This document shows, piece by piece, positions 49,183 through 59,399 of a DNA stretch of 64,000 bases (within the stretch, counting starts at the first letter, position 1; the number at the start of each line of letters is the position of its first letter). A program made the translations under genes and the position numbers. The DNA is taken from NCBI GenBank assembly GCA_902622245.1, contig CACNPC010000001.1, forward strand, positions 1 to 64,000, read 5' to 3'. The DNA is from an uncultured Pelagibacteraceae bacterium (lineage in GTDB: Bacteria; Pseudomonadota; Alphaproteobacteria; Pelagibacterales; Pelagibacteraceae). The notes beneath the pieces are model-generated. The model saw only the letters and a list, made by a program, of their open reading frames with translations. It was not told the origin of the DNA and did not search any database.

Positions 49183-51614
49183 TAAGCTCTTAATAAATTG
49201 TTTTCTGGATCGTAAGGACTTTCATCTAAAATTGTAGCATCATATTTCTCACCTAATATTTCAATTTTAAGTTTTTGTCCAACATTTGCTAATTCTGGTT
49301 TAACCATTCCTAATGCTAATGATTTTCCAATTCTAAAACCAAAATCTCCTCCTGTAGCTCTTCCTATAACACTTCCATTTTCATAAATGGGATTGTTGCC
49401 TAATACATCTGCATCTTTTGGATTGTGAACCTCCAAGGTAACAAGTTTGTTATCAAAACCTTTTTCTCTCCACTTGTTCAATGCTTCAAGTCCAATAAAA
49501 CTTCCTTTATTAGGATGTATAAATCTATCAAGACCACTTTCATAAGGTGAGTATTCTATTGATAGTTCTGTTCCAACCAATTTATACGATTTTTCTACTC
49601 TCAAACTATTCATTGCTCTAATCCCATATGGCTTTAGTCCAAGATCTTGTCCTGCTTCCATAAGTTTATCAAAAATGTGATTTTGATATTCAATTGGATG
49701 ATGAAGTTCCCATCCTAATTCACCAACAAAATTAACTCTCATAGCATTTACTGGTGCGTACCCCACATCAACCATTTTTGCACTTAGCCATTTAAAGTTT
49801 TCATTTGAAAAATCATCTTTTGAAACTCTTTGCATTAACTCTCTTGCTTTTGGACCTGAAACAACCAAAACTCCATTACTATTAGTTAAATTTTCAAACT
49901 GCACTGAACCATCTGAAGGCATCCATTTTAAAATCCAATCATGATCTAATCTTTGGAAAGCTCCTGCTGATACTAAATAAAAGCTATCATGTGACTCTCT
50001 CATAATAGTAAATTCAGAATGAACTCCGCCTTTAGTATTTAAAGCGTGACATAAATTAATTCTTCCAACTTTTTTTGGTAATTTGTTTGCAACTAAATTA
50101 TCTAAAAATTCCTCTGCACCAGGTCCTTTAATTCTACATTTTGCAAATGCAGTCATATCCAAAAGACCAACATTTTCTTTTACGTTTTTGCATTCTTTTT
50201 CCATTGCATTGAACCATTTTGATCTTCTAAATGACCAATCATCTTTTTGCTCCATTCCATCAGTTGCAAAAAAGTTAGGTCGTTCCCATCCAAATTTTTG
50301 ACCAAACACTGCTCCTAAATTTTTCATTCTGTCATAACATGGTGCAGTTCTTAATGGTCTTGCCGCCGGTCTTTCTTCATCAGGAAAGTGAGTTATGAAA
50401 ACGTGACTGTAGGCTTCTTCATTTTTAGCTTTTAAATATGATTTAGAGCAATAATCTCCATACCTTCTTGGTTCAACACCAAGCATATCAATTGTGGGTT
50501 CACCATCTACGATCCATTCAGCAAGTTGCCATCCTGCTCCACCTGCTGCGGTGATACCAAAGCTATGACCTTCATTTATCCAAAAATTTTTCAATCCCCA
50601 AGCAGGACCAACAATTGGGTTACCATCAGGTGTATAACAAATTGCACCGTTATAAACTTTCTTAACTCCCACTTCTCCAAACGCAGGGACTCTATGTATT
50701 GCACCTTCAATATGTGGAGCCAATCTATCCAAATCTTCCTGAAATAATTCATATTCAGAATCTTTTGATGGTCCATCTACATAACAAGCTGGTGCACCAT
50801 CTTCATATGGTCCTAAAATTAATCCACCTGCTTCTTCTCTCATATACCATCTGCTGTCACTATCCCTTAAAACTCCCATCTCTGGTAATCCATCTTTTTT
50901 TCTTTTTTGAATTTCTGGATGGGGTTCAGTAACAATGTATTGATGTTCTACTGGAATAACTGGAATATCTAATCCAACCATCTTTCCAGTTTGTCTTGCA
51001 AAATTTCCTGAACAAGAAATAATATGTTCACATTCTATGGACCCTTTATCTGTTTCAACAACCCAGCCATCTTTAGTTTGTTTCATTCCAACAACATTTG
51101 TATTTCTATAAATTTCTGCTCCTCTATTTCTTGCACCTGTTGCAAGTGCTTGAGTTAAATCTGCTGGTTGAATATATCCATCTTCAGGGTGTTGTATTGC
51201 TCCAACTAAATCTGATGTATTACATAATGGCCATATTTCCTTAACTTGATCTGGAGTTAAAAATTTTACATCAACACCTATTGTTTGAGCAACACCAGCA
51301 TATTGAAAGTATTCATCCATTCTATCCTTAGTACTTGCTAATCTAATATTAGATACAACGCTGAAACCTACATTCTTGCCTGTCTCTTCTTCTAAAGTTT
51401 TATACAAATTGACAGCATACTTATGAAGTTGTCCCACAGAATAACTCATATTAAATAGTGGTAATAAGCCAGCTGCATGCCAAGTTGAGCCTGAAGTTAG
51501 TTCCTTTCTTTCAATTAAAACAACATCTGACCAACCTTTTTTTGCTAAGTGATAGAGTGCGCTAACCCCTACTACTCCACCACCAACTACAACAACTTTT
51601 GCTTTCGATTTCAT
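49182..51614 (-). CDS. FAD-dependent dimethylglycine/sarcosine dehydrogenase family with GcvT domain
   Basis: [50 protein letters not shown]-terminal [25 protein letters not shown]. Confidence 0.93.
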   Translation of the reverse strand: MKSKAKVVVVGGGVVGVSALYHLAKKGWSDVVLIERKELTSGSTWHAAGLLPLFNMSYSVGQLHKYAVNLYKTLEEETGKNVGFSVVSNIRLASTKDRMDEYFQYAGVAQTIGVDVKFLTPDQVKEIWPLCNTSDLVGAIQHPEDGYIQPADLTQALATGARNRGAEIYRNTNVVGMKQTKDGWVVETDKGSIECEHIISCSGNFARQTGKMVGLDIPVIPVEHQYIVTEPHPEIQKRKKDGLPEMGVLRDSDSRWYMREEAGGLILGPYEDGAPACYVDGPSKDSEYELFQEDLDRLAPHIEGAIHRVPAFGEVGVKKVYNGAICYTPDGNPIVGPAWGLKNFWINEGHSFGITAAGGAGWQLAEWIVDGEPTIDMLGVEPRRYGDYCSKSYLKAKNEEAYSHVFITHFPDEERPAARPLRTAPCYDRMKNLGAVFGQKFGWERPNFFATDGMEQKDDWSFRRSKWFNAMEKECKNVKENVGLLDMTAFAKCRIKGPGAEEFLDNLVANKLPKKVGRINLCHALNTKGGVHSEFTIMRESHDSFYLVSAGAFQRLDHDWILKWMPSDGSVQFENLTNSNGVLVVSGPKARELMQRVSKDDFSNENFKWLSAKMVDVGYAPVNAMRVNFVGELGWELHHPIEYQNHIFDKLMEAGQDLGLKPYGIRAMNSLRVEKSYKLVGTELSIEYSPYESGLDRFIHPNKGSFIGLEALNKWREKGFDNKLVTLEVHNPKDADVLGNNPIYENGSVIGRATGGDFGFRIGKSLALGMVKPELANVGQKLKIEILGEKYDATILDESPYDPENNLLRA

Positions 51615-51660
51615 TATCAGATTCCTACTAAATTTTAATTACTAACGAAACAAAATTCTA

Positions 51661-51864
51661 TTATTCATCATCTGCGTCACGCCAGCCCATTCTGAACATT
51701 AAATAAGCGGCAACTATTACGGAAATTGTACCCACTACCATGCCAATGTTAATCCCAACTTCACTTCCCCAAAAATACCATCCAAGTTGAGTGGATGAAA
51801 TTGTTGGAAAGCATAATATAAACATTAGAATTGCGTACCTAATATACATTGGAGGCTTTTTCAT
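51661..51864 (-). CDS. Small membrane protein
   Basis: MKKPPMYIRYAILMFILCFPTISS...; two TM segments; the ATG overlaps the upstream stop at 51864, so the listed 51918 start is probably too long. Confidence 0.65.
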   Translation of the reverse strand: MKKPPMYIRYAILMFILCFPTISSTQLGWYFWGSEVGINIGMVVGTISVIVAAYLMFRMGWRDADDE

Positions 51865-52325
51865 TATATTGATGATCCCATTGGTATTGGTTGTGAAACT
51901 GCTGTTGTTAGCCAGCAATCTAAAAGATTGCCTTCTTTATTATTCTTTTCAACTTTCCATTTAAATTTAAAATATTGTTTGTCCTTATCCAAGACAACAA
52001 CTTCATAAGTTGCCATTGTACTTGATTTGTAAATTTCAGTTACTGTATTTTCTTTATGATCAATCAGCATCGAGTATGAAGCCCCTTTTAACATTCTTTT
52101 AAATCTATTTAATGGACCTGTCATTCTTTGATTATTTGGATGTGCAAATTCCCATGTTTGCTCAATTCCTCTATCTTTATATGGGCTGTCATTTTTCATT
52201 AACGCCTTTAATTGAATTAAAACAACTTGTTTTGGATCTATATTCACACTTGGTTTTAAAACATCGGCAAATGAAGAATTAAAATAAAAAAATGTAATTA
52301 AAAAAAATAAAATTTTGAATTTCAT
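51864..52325 (-). CDS. DUF4864-like secreted protein
   Basis: Signal peptide; QLKALMKNDSPYKDRGIEQTWEFAHPNNQRMTGPLNRFKRM. Confidence 0.7.
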   Translation of the reverse strand: MKFKILFFLITFFYFNSSFADVLKPSVNIDPKQVVLIQLKALMKNDSPYKDRGIEQTWEFAHPNNQRMTGPLNRFKRMLKGASYSMLIDHKENTVTEIYKSSTMATYEVVVLDKDKQYFKFKWKVEKNNKEGNLLDCWLTTAVSQPIPMGSSI

Positions 52326-52391
52326 ATTTTAAATTTATCTTAAATTTAAAATGAAATAAAAGGTCTTAATATCACACTTAATAATTTGATA

Positions 52392-52817
52392 TTATATAGT
52401 TTTGAATAATCTATCGTATTCGTTTTTAATACATTTATTAGAGATATAATAAATTTTATTTTGAGAGACTAATTTAGCTGCATTTTCGTTGTGAATTCCT
52501 AATTGCAACCATAATACATTTGCACCAATTTCTATTGTTTGTTTTGCTATTTCCTCAGCCTCCTCACTAGGTCTAAAAACATTAACAATTCCAACATGAT
52601 CTTTAATATCTGTTAGTTTTTTATAAACTGGTTCACCATGTATAATTTTATTATCTGTTACTGGATTAACAGGAAAAACTTTGTAACCTGTATTTCTTAA
52701 ATATTTCATTATTATATTGGAAGTTTTTTTTGAGTCTGGGCTTGCTCCAACGATTGCTATCGTCCTATAACTTAAATAAAGTTCTTTTATCTTTTCATCT
52801 ACAAGTGTTGTATCCAT
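52392..52817 (-). CDS. CoA-binding domain protein (YccU-like), paralogue 2
   Basis: TIAIVGASPDSKKTSNIIMKYLRNTGYKVFPVNP, GANVLWLQLGIHNENAAKL. Confidence 0.9.
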   Translation of the reverse strand: MDTTLVDEKIKELYLSYRTIAIVGASPDSKKTSNIIMKYLRNTGYKVFPVNPVTDNKIIHGEPVYKKLTDIKDHVGIVNVFRPSEEAEEIAKQTIEIGANVLWLQLGIHNENAAKLVSQNKIYYISNKCIKNEYDRLFKTI

Positions 52818-52825
52818 AATTTGAT

Positions 52826-53275
52826 TTAAATTTTAAGATCTAGTCGCGGTTTCCAAAATGGTCTGAAGAGTTCAATTTTTGGACATCTATTCATAACTAC
52901 TTTTAAACCTGCATCTTCAGCAATTTTTGCTGCGTCATGATTAATTACACCTATTTGTCCCCATAATACTTTTGCTCCAATTGATATTGCCTCTTCAGCA
53001 ATTCCATAAAGATCCTCGGATTTTCTAAATACTTCGACCATATCAACAGGTCTGTCGATAGCCGATAAATTTGGATAAACTTTTAAATTTCTAATTTCCT
53101 TTATACCTGGTTTAGGATTTACAGGTATCATGTCGTAACCAGTTTCGTGCAAAACTCTTAATACACCATAGCTAAATTTGGTTTTGTCTGGGCTAGCACC
53201 AACCATAGCAATTGTCTTAACTGAGCTTAAAATATCTTTCAAATATTCAGCGCTATAAGGTTCATTGTGGTTCAT
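52826..53275 (-). CDS. CoA-binding domain protein (YccU-like), paralogue 1
   Basis: TIAMVGASPDKTKFSYGVLRVLHETGYDMIPVNP, GAKVLWGQIGVINHDAAKIAEDAGLKVVMNRCPKIE. Confidence 0.92.
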   Translation of the reverse strand: MNHNEPYSAEYLKDILSSVKTIAMVGASPDKTKFSYGVLRVLHETGYDMIPVNPKPGIKEIRNLKVYPNLSAIDRPVDMVEVFRKSEDLYGIAEEAISIGAKVLWGQIGVINHDAAKIAEDAGLKVVMNRCPKIELFRPFWKPRLDLKI

Positions 53276-53277
53276 CT

Positions 53278-53643
53278 TTATTTTTTTTCTTCCTTTTTGC
53301 TCGCGATATCTGCTTTTAATTCATGAGTTTCTAAAGGGTCTAGGAAAGGATTTCGATACAATTTATCATGACTTTCAACTCCTATCTCAATTGTGCAATC
53401 TGTTTTTGCTTTAGCAACACATAAAATAATATATCCATCATTTATTTGTCTGTTATTTAAAGCAACTTGAGAACGTTGATCCACTTCTCCATTAATTAGT
53501 TTAGCTGCACATGTAATACATCCTCCATACTGACATCCGTAAGGAAGATCAACCCCTAGATCTCTTAATTCGTTTAATAAAGGTTTTTTTCCAGTTACTT
53601 CAAATGTACTATTATTTCTGTTTGAGATTGTAATCTTTGTCAT
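53278..53643 (-). CDS. 2Fe-2S plant-type ferredoxin
   Basis: LPYGCQYGGCITCAAKLINGEVDQRSQVALNNRQINDGYIILCVAKA (CxxxxCxxC...C). Confidence 0.93.
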   Translation of the reverse strand: MTKITISNRNNSTFEVTGKKPLLNELRDLGVDLPYGCQYGGCITCAAKLINGEVDQRSQVALNNRQINDGYIILCVAKAKTDCTIEIGVESHDKLYRNPFLDPLETHELKADIASKKEEKK

Positions 53644-54992
53644 AGCCAGATATCACTTGTGCAATCTCCACCAGGATATCTACTTTCATGGCATCTACTA
53701 GGTCCATTTGGTTCTTTACCAAAATCAACAATAAAATCTTTATTAATTTTCATTCCCCCATTTTCAACATCACAATCAATCATAATCATTGCTCCACCCT
53801 GCTTTCTTATTTCAGGATAAAATTGATTATCCCAAGTAGAAAATAATGATGTTGTTACATACATCCTTTTACCATCTAAAGATAATTGATACATTTGAGG
53901 TCCACCAGCAATTTTAACACCATTTACTTCTGGAGCCTTTCCTAACAATCCACCCATCCAAACTTGACCAGTTAATTTAGGTTTGTGCGGATCTGAAATA
54001 TCGTATTGCCTCATATCTCCATGAAGCCAATTATTTATATAGAGATATTTATCATCCATAGAAACCAATATCGCCGACATAACTCCAGGTACAGGGATTG
54101 GCCAATCAGGATGTGGTTCATTTTCAACATCAATTATTTTTTCCCATTCCCATTTTCCCTCTTTTGATTTCCAAAAATGAATTACATTTGCACTTAGCGC
54201 TGCACCACAAAATCCATGACTACTGTCAGGATTGTGCATAAATTTAACTTCTAATGGTATTAAACCATCTTCACCTAAATACATTGTTTGAACTGGTTCT
54301 TTTTTTTTAAAATCCCAAACATGAAGTCGTCTACCATATTTTAAATGACCGACTTCCTCTAAATCAAATCCGGGCATAAAAGTATTAGGAGCAGCCCATT
54401 CAGAACTAACCATTACATTATGTCTTGGCTGATACCAGAAGTCATAACTAAAAGGTATGTCTCCCATTGAATTTTCCCACCTACCGACAATTTCAAAATC
54501 CTTGTTTAAATGTAAATACCCTCCTGGCGCTTCTCCTCGAGCGTCTCCAAGAAAAGAAATGATAATTTCAGAACCTAGGCAATGAACTGTGTGTGGTCCT
54601 GATAAATTAGTTTTTTTCTTAATTTCAGATCCATCTACTACTTTATGTATTTTTGGAGCTCTAGGATCAGATGCAGTATCAACAACATAAATATTATTTG
54701 ATCTAACGCCTGGAACTAACAAATATTTTCTGCTCATATTTGAGTCACCATGACAAGAAGAACAAGCATTCCATCCCATATGATGCAATTCATCACCAAT
54801 ACCTGGCATTTCAAGTCTATGAATTACTTTAGAGTATGTGGGGCTTTGAGGATCAACATCGACTGTTGCTAAATAGTCTGGTTTTTGAATTCCTGTCCCA
54901 GTGTAGATAGCTATTGTATATAAAAGCTTTTCTTTCGGTGCTTTTATTGCTTCAGCAGGACTAGCATATCCAGGACCACAGCATCCATCCAT
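53640..54992 (-). CDS. Selenium-binding protein SBP56 / methanethiol oxidase family
   Basis: MDGCCGPGYASPAEAIKAPKEKLLYTIAIYTGTG, HHMGWNACSSCHGD, RKYLLVPGVRSNNIYVVDTASDPRAPKIHKVV. Confidence 0.94.
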   Translation of the reverse strand: MDGCCGPGYASPAEAIKAPKEKLLYTIAIYTGTGIQKPDYLATVDVDPQSPTYSKVIHRLEMPGIGDELHHMGWNACSSCHGDSNMSRKYLLVPGVRSNNIYVVDTASDPRAPKIHKVVDGSEIKKKTNLSGPHTVHCLGSEIIISFLGDARGEAPGGYLHLNKDFEIVGRWENSMGDIPFSYDFWYQPRHNVMVSSEWAAPNTFMPGFDLEEVGHLKYGRRLHVWDFKKKEPVQTMYLGEDGLIPLEVKFMHNPDSSHGFCGAALSANVIHFWKSKEGKWEWEKIIDVENEPHPDWPIPVPGVMSAILVSMDDKYLYINNWLHGDMRQYDISDPHKPKLTGQVWMGGLLGKAPEVNGVKIAGGPQMYQLSLDGKRMYVTTSLFSTWDNQFYPEIRKQGGAMIMIDCDVENGGMKINKDFIVDFGKEPNGPSRCHESRYPGGDCTSDIWL

Positions 54993-55052
54993 GATTGATT
55001 TTCTCCTTTGATTACAACTTAATCCTTTTTTTAAGTGACTTCAACTTAATGC

Positions 55053-55826
55053 TTATTTGTTTTTCCAACTCGGATTTCTTTTTTCGATAAAAGCACTTAT
55101 GCCTTCTTTAGCATCATAGGATGACATATTAAGTGTCATCATCTTACTTGTATAATCATAGGCTTTGTTAAGAGGCATTTCTAATTGTTTATAAAAACCT
55201 TTTTTGCCTATTTTGATAGTTAAATTTGATTTTGAGGATATTTTTTTTGCAACATCTAACACTTTTTTATTTAAAGTTTTTGGACTGTAATGATCATTAA
55301 TCAGACCTATCTCCTTTGCATATTTTGCGCTAATCGGATCTCCAGTCAAAAGCATTTCCATCATTCTTTTTCTGCTAATTTTTCGGCTGACAGCTACCAT
55401 TGGAGTACTACAAAATAATCCAATTTTTACTCCAGGTGTAGCAAATGTTGCTGAATTTGTACTGTATGCAAGATCACAACTTGCTGCTAATTGACACCCG
55501 GCTGCGTAGGCTGCTCCATGTACTTTTGCAATTACTGGTTTGTTTCCTTCAACAATTTGCATCATAAGTTTCGAACAAAGTTTAAAAAGTTTTAAATGGT
55601 TAGATCTATTTTTTATACCTCTCACTTCTTTTAAATTATGGCCTGCACTAAATCCTTTACCAGCTCCCTCTAAAATAATTACTCTTGTTTCTTTATCATT
55701 ATCCAATTTTTTGAATGCTTTTAATAAAGATGTAAGAGTTTTGTAAGATAAGGAATTATAAGTTTTTGGATCATTAATTAAAACTCTCTTAACTCCTTTT
55801 GAAACTTTATTTATTATTACATTCAT
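55053..55826 (-). CDS. Enoyl-CoA hydratase/isomerase family
   Basis: GAGKGFSAGHNLKEVRGI, KPVIAKVHGAAYAAGCQLAASCDLAYS. Confidence 0.92.
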   Translation of the reverse strand: MNVIINKVSKGVKRVLINDPKTYNSLSYKTLTSLLKAFKKLDNDKETRVIILEGAGKGFSAGHNLKEVRGIKNRSNHLKLFKLCSKLMMQIVEGNKPVIAKVHGAAYAAGCQLAASCDLAYSTNSATFATPGVKIGLFCSTPMVAVSRKISRKRMMEMLLTGDPISAKYAKEIGLINDHYSPKTLNKKVLDVAKKISSKSNLTIKIGKKGFYKQLEMPLNKAYDYTSKMMTLNMSSYDAKEGISAFIEKRNPSWKNK

Positions 55827-56234
55827 TTATTTTAATTTACCTTCTTCTCTCATCTTAGCTCTAATTTTTGTTGCAGAAATTTTCTGAATTTCTTCAGGCA
55901 ATACTATTTCTTCAATTTTATATCCAACACCTCTTCCATAACAAATATTTGTAATATTAGGGACAAGCATAATTTTGAACCTACCCTTAAACTCTGGATT
56001 AAGTTTTTCCTCAATATTTTTTTTGACAGTTTCGAAATCAAATGGGTTATCATCAACTCCTTGTACATCTCTGATTTGAATACATACTTGTCCTGTTTTT
56101 TTTATAATTTCTTTAAATAGAGTATAATGACCATCGTGAAACGGTTGCCATCTTCCTAGCATTTGAGCTGTTGGTTTTTTATTATCCCATTGATAAGTCA
56201 TTTTTTTATCTCCTCTAAAATTTTTGGTGCCCAA
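55827..56234 (-). CDS. Nucleotidyltransferase (NMNAT/cytidylyltransferase-like)
   Basis: AQMLGRWQPFHDGHYTLFKEIIKK (HxGH-like) and ISATKIRAKM. Confidence 0.85.
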   Translation of the reverse strand: MGTKNFRGDKKMTYQWDNKKPTAQMLGRWQPFHDGHYTLFKEIIKKTGQVCIQIRDVQGVDDNPFDFETVKKNIEEKLNPEFKGRFKIMLVPNITNICYGRGVGYKIEEIVLPEEIQKISATKIRAKMREEGKLK

Positions 56235-56608
56235 GACTTAGCATCTTGTGTGGTAACATGAAAATCATATTTTTTTGGCTTAACAAACATTTGATTTGTA
56301 TCCTCAAACCTACCCTTTTTTATTGTATCTACCCAGATTATATAATCAGCAGGAAATAAGCTTCTTGCCTTTGGAGTTGGACAAATAAAATCTGCAACAA
56401 CAAAGTTTCCTTCCTCTTTTAATTTTAAAGCAAAATCAGCCATTCTGTTAGCTTGTCTAGATCTGCCCTCTTCTGAAAAATCCCAATCGTTTGCAGCTTT
56501 TCTTACTTCATCTGCATTTAACCTTTTGGCATTTAATAATGGAGCTAGTTCGTTGGCCAAAGTTGTTTTTCCCGCACCTGGAAGTCCCATAATTAAAATA
56601 ATTTTCAT
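56198..56608 (-). CDS. APS-kinase-like P-loop kinase
   Basis: IILIMGLPGAGKTTLANELAPLL, LNADEVRKAANDWDFSEEGRSRQANRMADFALKLKEEGNFVVADFICPTPKAR. Confidence 0.85.
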   Translation of the reverse strand: MKIILIMGLPGAGKTTLANELAPLLNAKRLNADEVRKAANDWDFSEEGRSRQANRMADFALKLKEEGNFVVADFICPTPKARSLFPADYIIWVDTIKKGRFEDTNQMFVKPKKYDFHVTTQDAKSWAPKILEEIKK

Positions 56609-56619
56609 TATTTTTAAGT

Positions 56620-57795
56620 TTAAATTAAATTACCAGCAACCCACTTATGAAAGTGATGTGTTGGATTGTCCATCTTGGGAGAAAAATTACCACCATTATA
56701 AGCTGGAGAATTTCTGCCTATTTGCATACTTTGAATTATATCTACATCTTCTTTTTGAATGTCTTCCCATTGTTTGTGATTTTTTTGTCTTAAAGTTTTA
56801 TACTTTGTTGAAGTTGCCGCCTCATCTCCTACATAATAAATTTCCATATGTTCTACTGTAAACTCATGATTGATTGGCTCTAACCAATAAGCATAATAAT
56901 GATCTTTGTGAATTCCTAACATTACATTTGGAAATAGTGCTACATACTCAGCTATATTTTCTTTTTCTTTAGGCCAATTAGGAAAACAAGGAAACTTTTC
57001 TTTTCCATCAAAACTTGGATTATAAACTACAGTTCCTTGTCCAGCAAAACGATTTGGCAGTCCTTGAATATGATAGTGATCTTCTAACTTTGAATAAGAA
57101 TTTAATCCTGGATGAACCCAAGGTAAATGATAGCTTTCACAATAATTTTCAATTGCAAATTTCCAATTACATTTTGCATCTAATTTAAAATAACCATAGT
57201 CATTTGCATGATAAATTAATTCTCTATCTTTTAATGACCAAAATTTTTCCCATCTTTGACTTAAAGGACTGATGTAATCCTCAAATGGAATTTCATTGTT
57301 GTTAATATTAATCATAATTAGATCTAACCAAATATATGATCTTATCTGTTTTAAATTACTTTTTGATTTATCAAATTCAGGTGTTTGATGAATATTCATT
57401 CCTCCAATATTAGGTGTAGCAATTAATTTACCTTCTAAATCATAAGACCACGAATGATATGAGCACCTCATAACATTTCTAATTTTGCCAGCTTCTTTAA
57501 CTAATTTAACTCCTCTATGACTACAAATATTATGAAAAACTTTTATTTCTTTATTTTTTGTTCTAACAATAAGTAAGGGTATTCCAAGTAAATCAATTGG
57601 TTTCACATCACCTTCATCTGGAATAGAACTTCCAACTCCAATCACGATCCACTTATCTTCAAATAATTTTTTTCTTTCAATTAAAGTATATTCTTTACTG
57701 ATGTAACATTCATTTGGTAAACCATGAGCTTCACTAATTGGTTTAGATACAATATCTAACTTTTGTTTATCTATAATATTGTAAATTTCTGACAT
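56620..57795 (-). CDS. Rieske non-heme iron oxygenase, alpha subunit
   Basis: CSHRGVKLVKEAGKIRNVMRCSYHSWSYDLEGKL Rieske site; NWKFAIENYCESYHLPWVHPGL mononuclear-iron region. Confidence 0.92.
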   Translation of the reverse strand: MSEIYNIIDKQKLDIVSKPISEAHGLPNECYISKEYTLIERKKLFEDKWIVIGVGSSIPDEGDVKPIDLLGIPLLIVRTKNKEIKVFHNICSHRGVKLVKEAGKIRNVMRCSYHSWSYDLEGKLIATPNIGGMNIHQTPEFDKSKSNLKQIRSYIWLDLIMININNNEIPFEDYISPLSQRWEKFWSLKDRELIYHANDYGYFKLDAKCNWKFAIENYCESYHLPWVHPGLNSYSKLEDHYHIQGLPNRFAGQGTVVYNPSFDGKEKFPCFPNWPKEKENIAEYVALFPNVMLGIHKDHYYAYWLEPINHEFTVEHMEIYYVGDEAATSTKYKTLRQKNHKQWEDIQKEDVDIIQSMQIGRNSPAYNGGNFSPKMDNPTHHFHKWVAGNLI

Positions 57796-57798
57796 GGT

Positions 57799-58428
57799 TT
57801 ATTTTATCACTTGATACAACCCTAACCAAGCATTTACGTCTTTGCTCGCAATGTAATCTGATTTAAAAAATTTTATTTCTTTCCATTTATTTTGCTGTTT
57901 AAGTTGTTCAATTTTTTTATCAAAACCATATTCTTCATGTATTCCCTCATTTATAGTAAAACAAATAAAACCATCATTCTTTGTAATCCTTATAAATTCC
58001 TCTAGAGCTGGTGGCTTTACATGTCCAAAAGTAAATGTACCAACACACATAACAGAGTCATATTCGTCGTCTTTTTTATTAATGGGTTTATTCAAGTCTA
58101 TTTGTTCAAGCTCTTCATAAAGATCATTTGGTACCAATTCTAATAACTTTTTTGAAAGATCTGCCCCATGAAAATTTTTAAAACCATATTTTTTTAATTC
58201 AACACCCACCAATCCAGTTCCGCAACCAGCATCATAAATTTTTGCATCTTTGTTTTTTTGGAATTCTGAAAATACTTTTGTTGTTTCTTTTGGTCCTGTG
58301 TAATTCCAATCGACCATATCCTTGTCATATTTATTACCATCACCCCACTCATCGTAATATTTCATTACTTGATCGGTATCTTTTAACTTGTAAATGGGAA
58401 TTTTGTTACCTACGTCTTTTTGCGCCAT
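57799..58428 (-). CDS. SAM-dependent methyltransferase
   Basis: KIYDAGCGTGLVGVELKKYGFKNFHGADLSKKLLE. Confidence 0.85.
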   Translation of the reverse strand: MAQKDVGNKIPIYKLKDTDQVMKYYDEWGDGNKYDKDMVDWNYTGPKETTKVFSEFQKNKDAKIYDAGCGTGLVGVELKKYGFKNFHGADLSKKLLELVPNDLYEELEQIDLNKPINKKDDEYDSVMCVGTFTFGHVKPPALEEFIRITKNDGFICFTINEGIHEEYGFDKKIEQLKQQNKWKEIKFFKSDYIASKDVNAWLGLYQVIK

Positions 58429-58436
58429 GATAAAAC

Positions 58437-59399
58437 TTACTTCACTTTTAATAAAAAAACTCCAAAATAATTTTTTTTATCTGCAAAATATTTTAAGACT
58501 TTAAAGCCTGATTTATTAACTAATTTAATAAAATTATTTTTTGTATATTTATGAGAATTTTCAGTATGAATGCTTTCATCTTTTGTAAATTTAATATTCT
58601 TTTTATTAATTTTTAACGTGAAATTTTTCTTTGAAATAAGATGCATTTCAATTCTGTTTTTTTTTAAATTGTAGAATGCTTTATGATCAAAATTTTTAGT
58701 TTGAAATTTTGAATTACAAATTTTGTTTACTACATCTAATATATTTTTATTAAATTTTGCTGTTACTCCCAATTTATCATTGTAAGCATTTTCAAGAGTT
58801 TTCTTATTTTTGATCAAATCAACCCCAATTACTAAATAAGAGTTTTTGCCTATAATTTTTGAAAAATTTTTTAATATTTTTTTTGCATTTTTGGGTAAAT
58901 AATTTCCAATTGTCGATCCTGGAAAAAAACTGACTATTTTTTTTTTATTTTTTAAAATTTTATTTAATCTATTGGTCTGACTAAAATCAGCACATATTGC
59001 TGTTACTTTTAAATCTGAGAATTTTTCTGCAATTTTTGATGCATTTTCAAACAAATATTCCTTACTGATATCTATAGGAATATATTCTTTGGGTTCACTT
59101 AATGATTTTATAAATTTATTTATTTTTTTATTTGAACCACTACCAAATTCTACAATTGTTGAATTAATTGGTAATTTCTTTCTTATCTCTTTTTGTAAGT
59201 TACCTAGTATTTCTAACTCTTTATTTGTTGGGTAATATTCTTTAAGATTTGTAATTTTATTAAATAACTTCGAGCCTTTTTCATCATAAAAATATTTAGG
59301 TAATAAATATTTTTGTTTTTTATTTAATAATCCTTGTAAGATTAATTTTTTATCGTCTTGAATTTGATTGTTTATATTTATTAATTTTAAATTAGTCAC
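58437..59399 (-). CDS. egtD: L-histidine N-alpha-methyltransferase EgtD
   Basis: LPKYFYDEKGSKLFNKITNLKEYYPTNKELEIL, VEFGSGSNKKINKF, SFFPGSTIGNYLPKNAKKIL. Confidence 0.92.
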   Translation of the reverse strand: MTNLKLININNQIQDDKKLILQGLLNKKQKYLLPKYFYDEKGSKLFNKITNLKEYYPTNKELEILGNLQKEIRKKLPINSTIVEFGSGSNKKINKFIKSLSEPKEYIPIDISKEYLFENASKIAEKFSDLKVTAICADFSQTNRLNKILKNKKKIVSFFPGSTIGNYLPKNAKKILKNFSKIIGKNSYLVIGVDLIKNKKTLENAYNDKLGVTAKFNKNILDVVNKICNSKFQTKNFDHKAFYNLKKNRIEMHLISKKNFTLKINKKNIKFTKDESIHTENSHKYTKNNFIKLVNKSGFKVLKYFADKKNYFGVFLLKVK

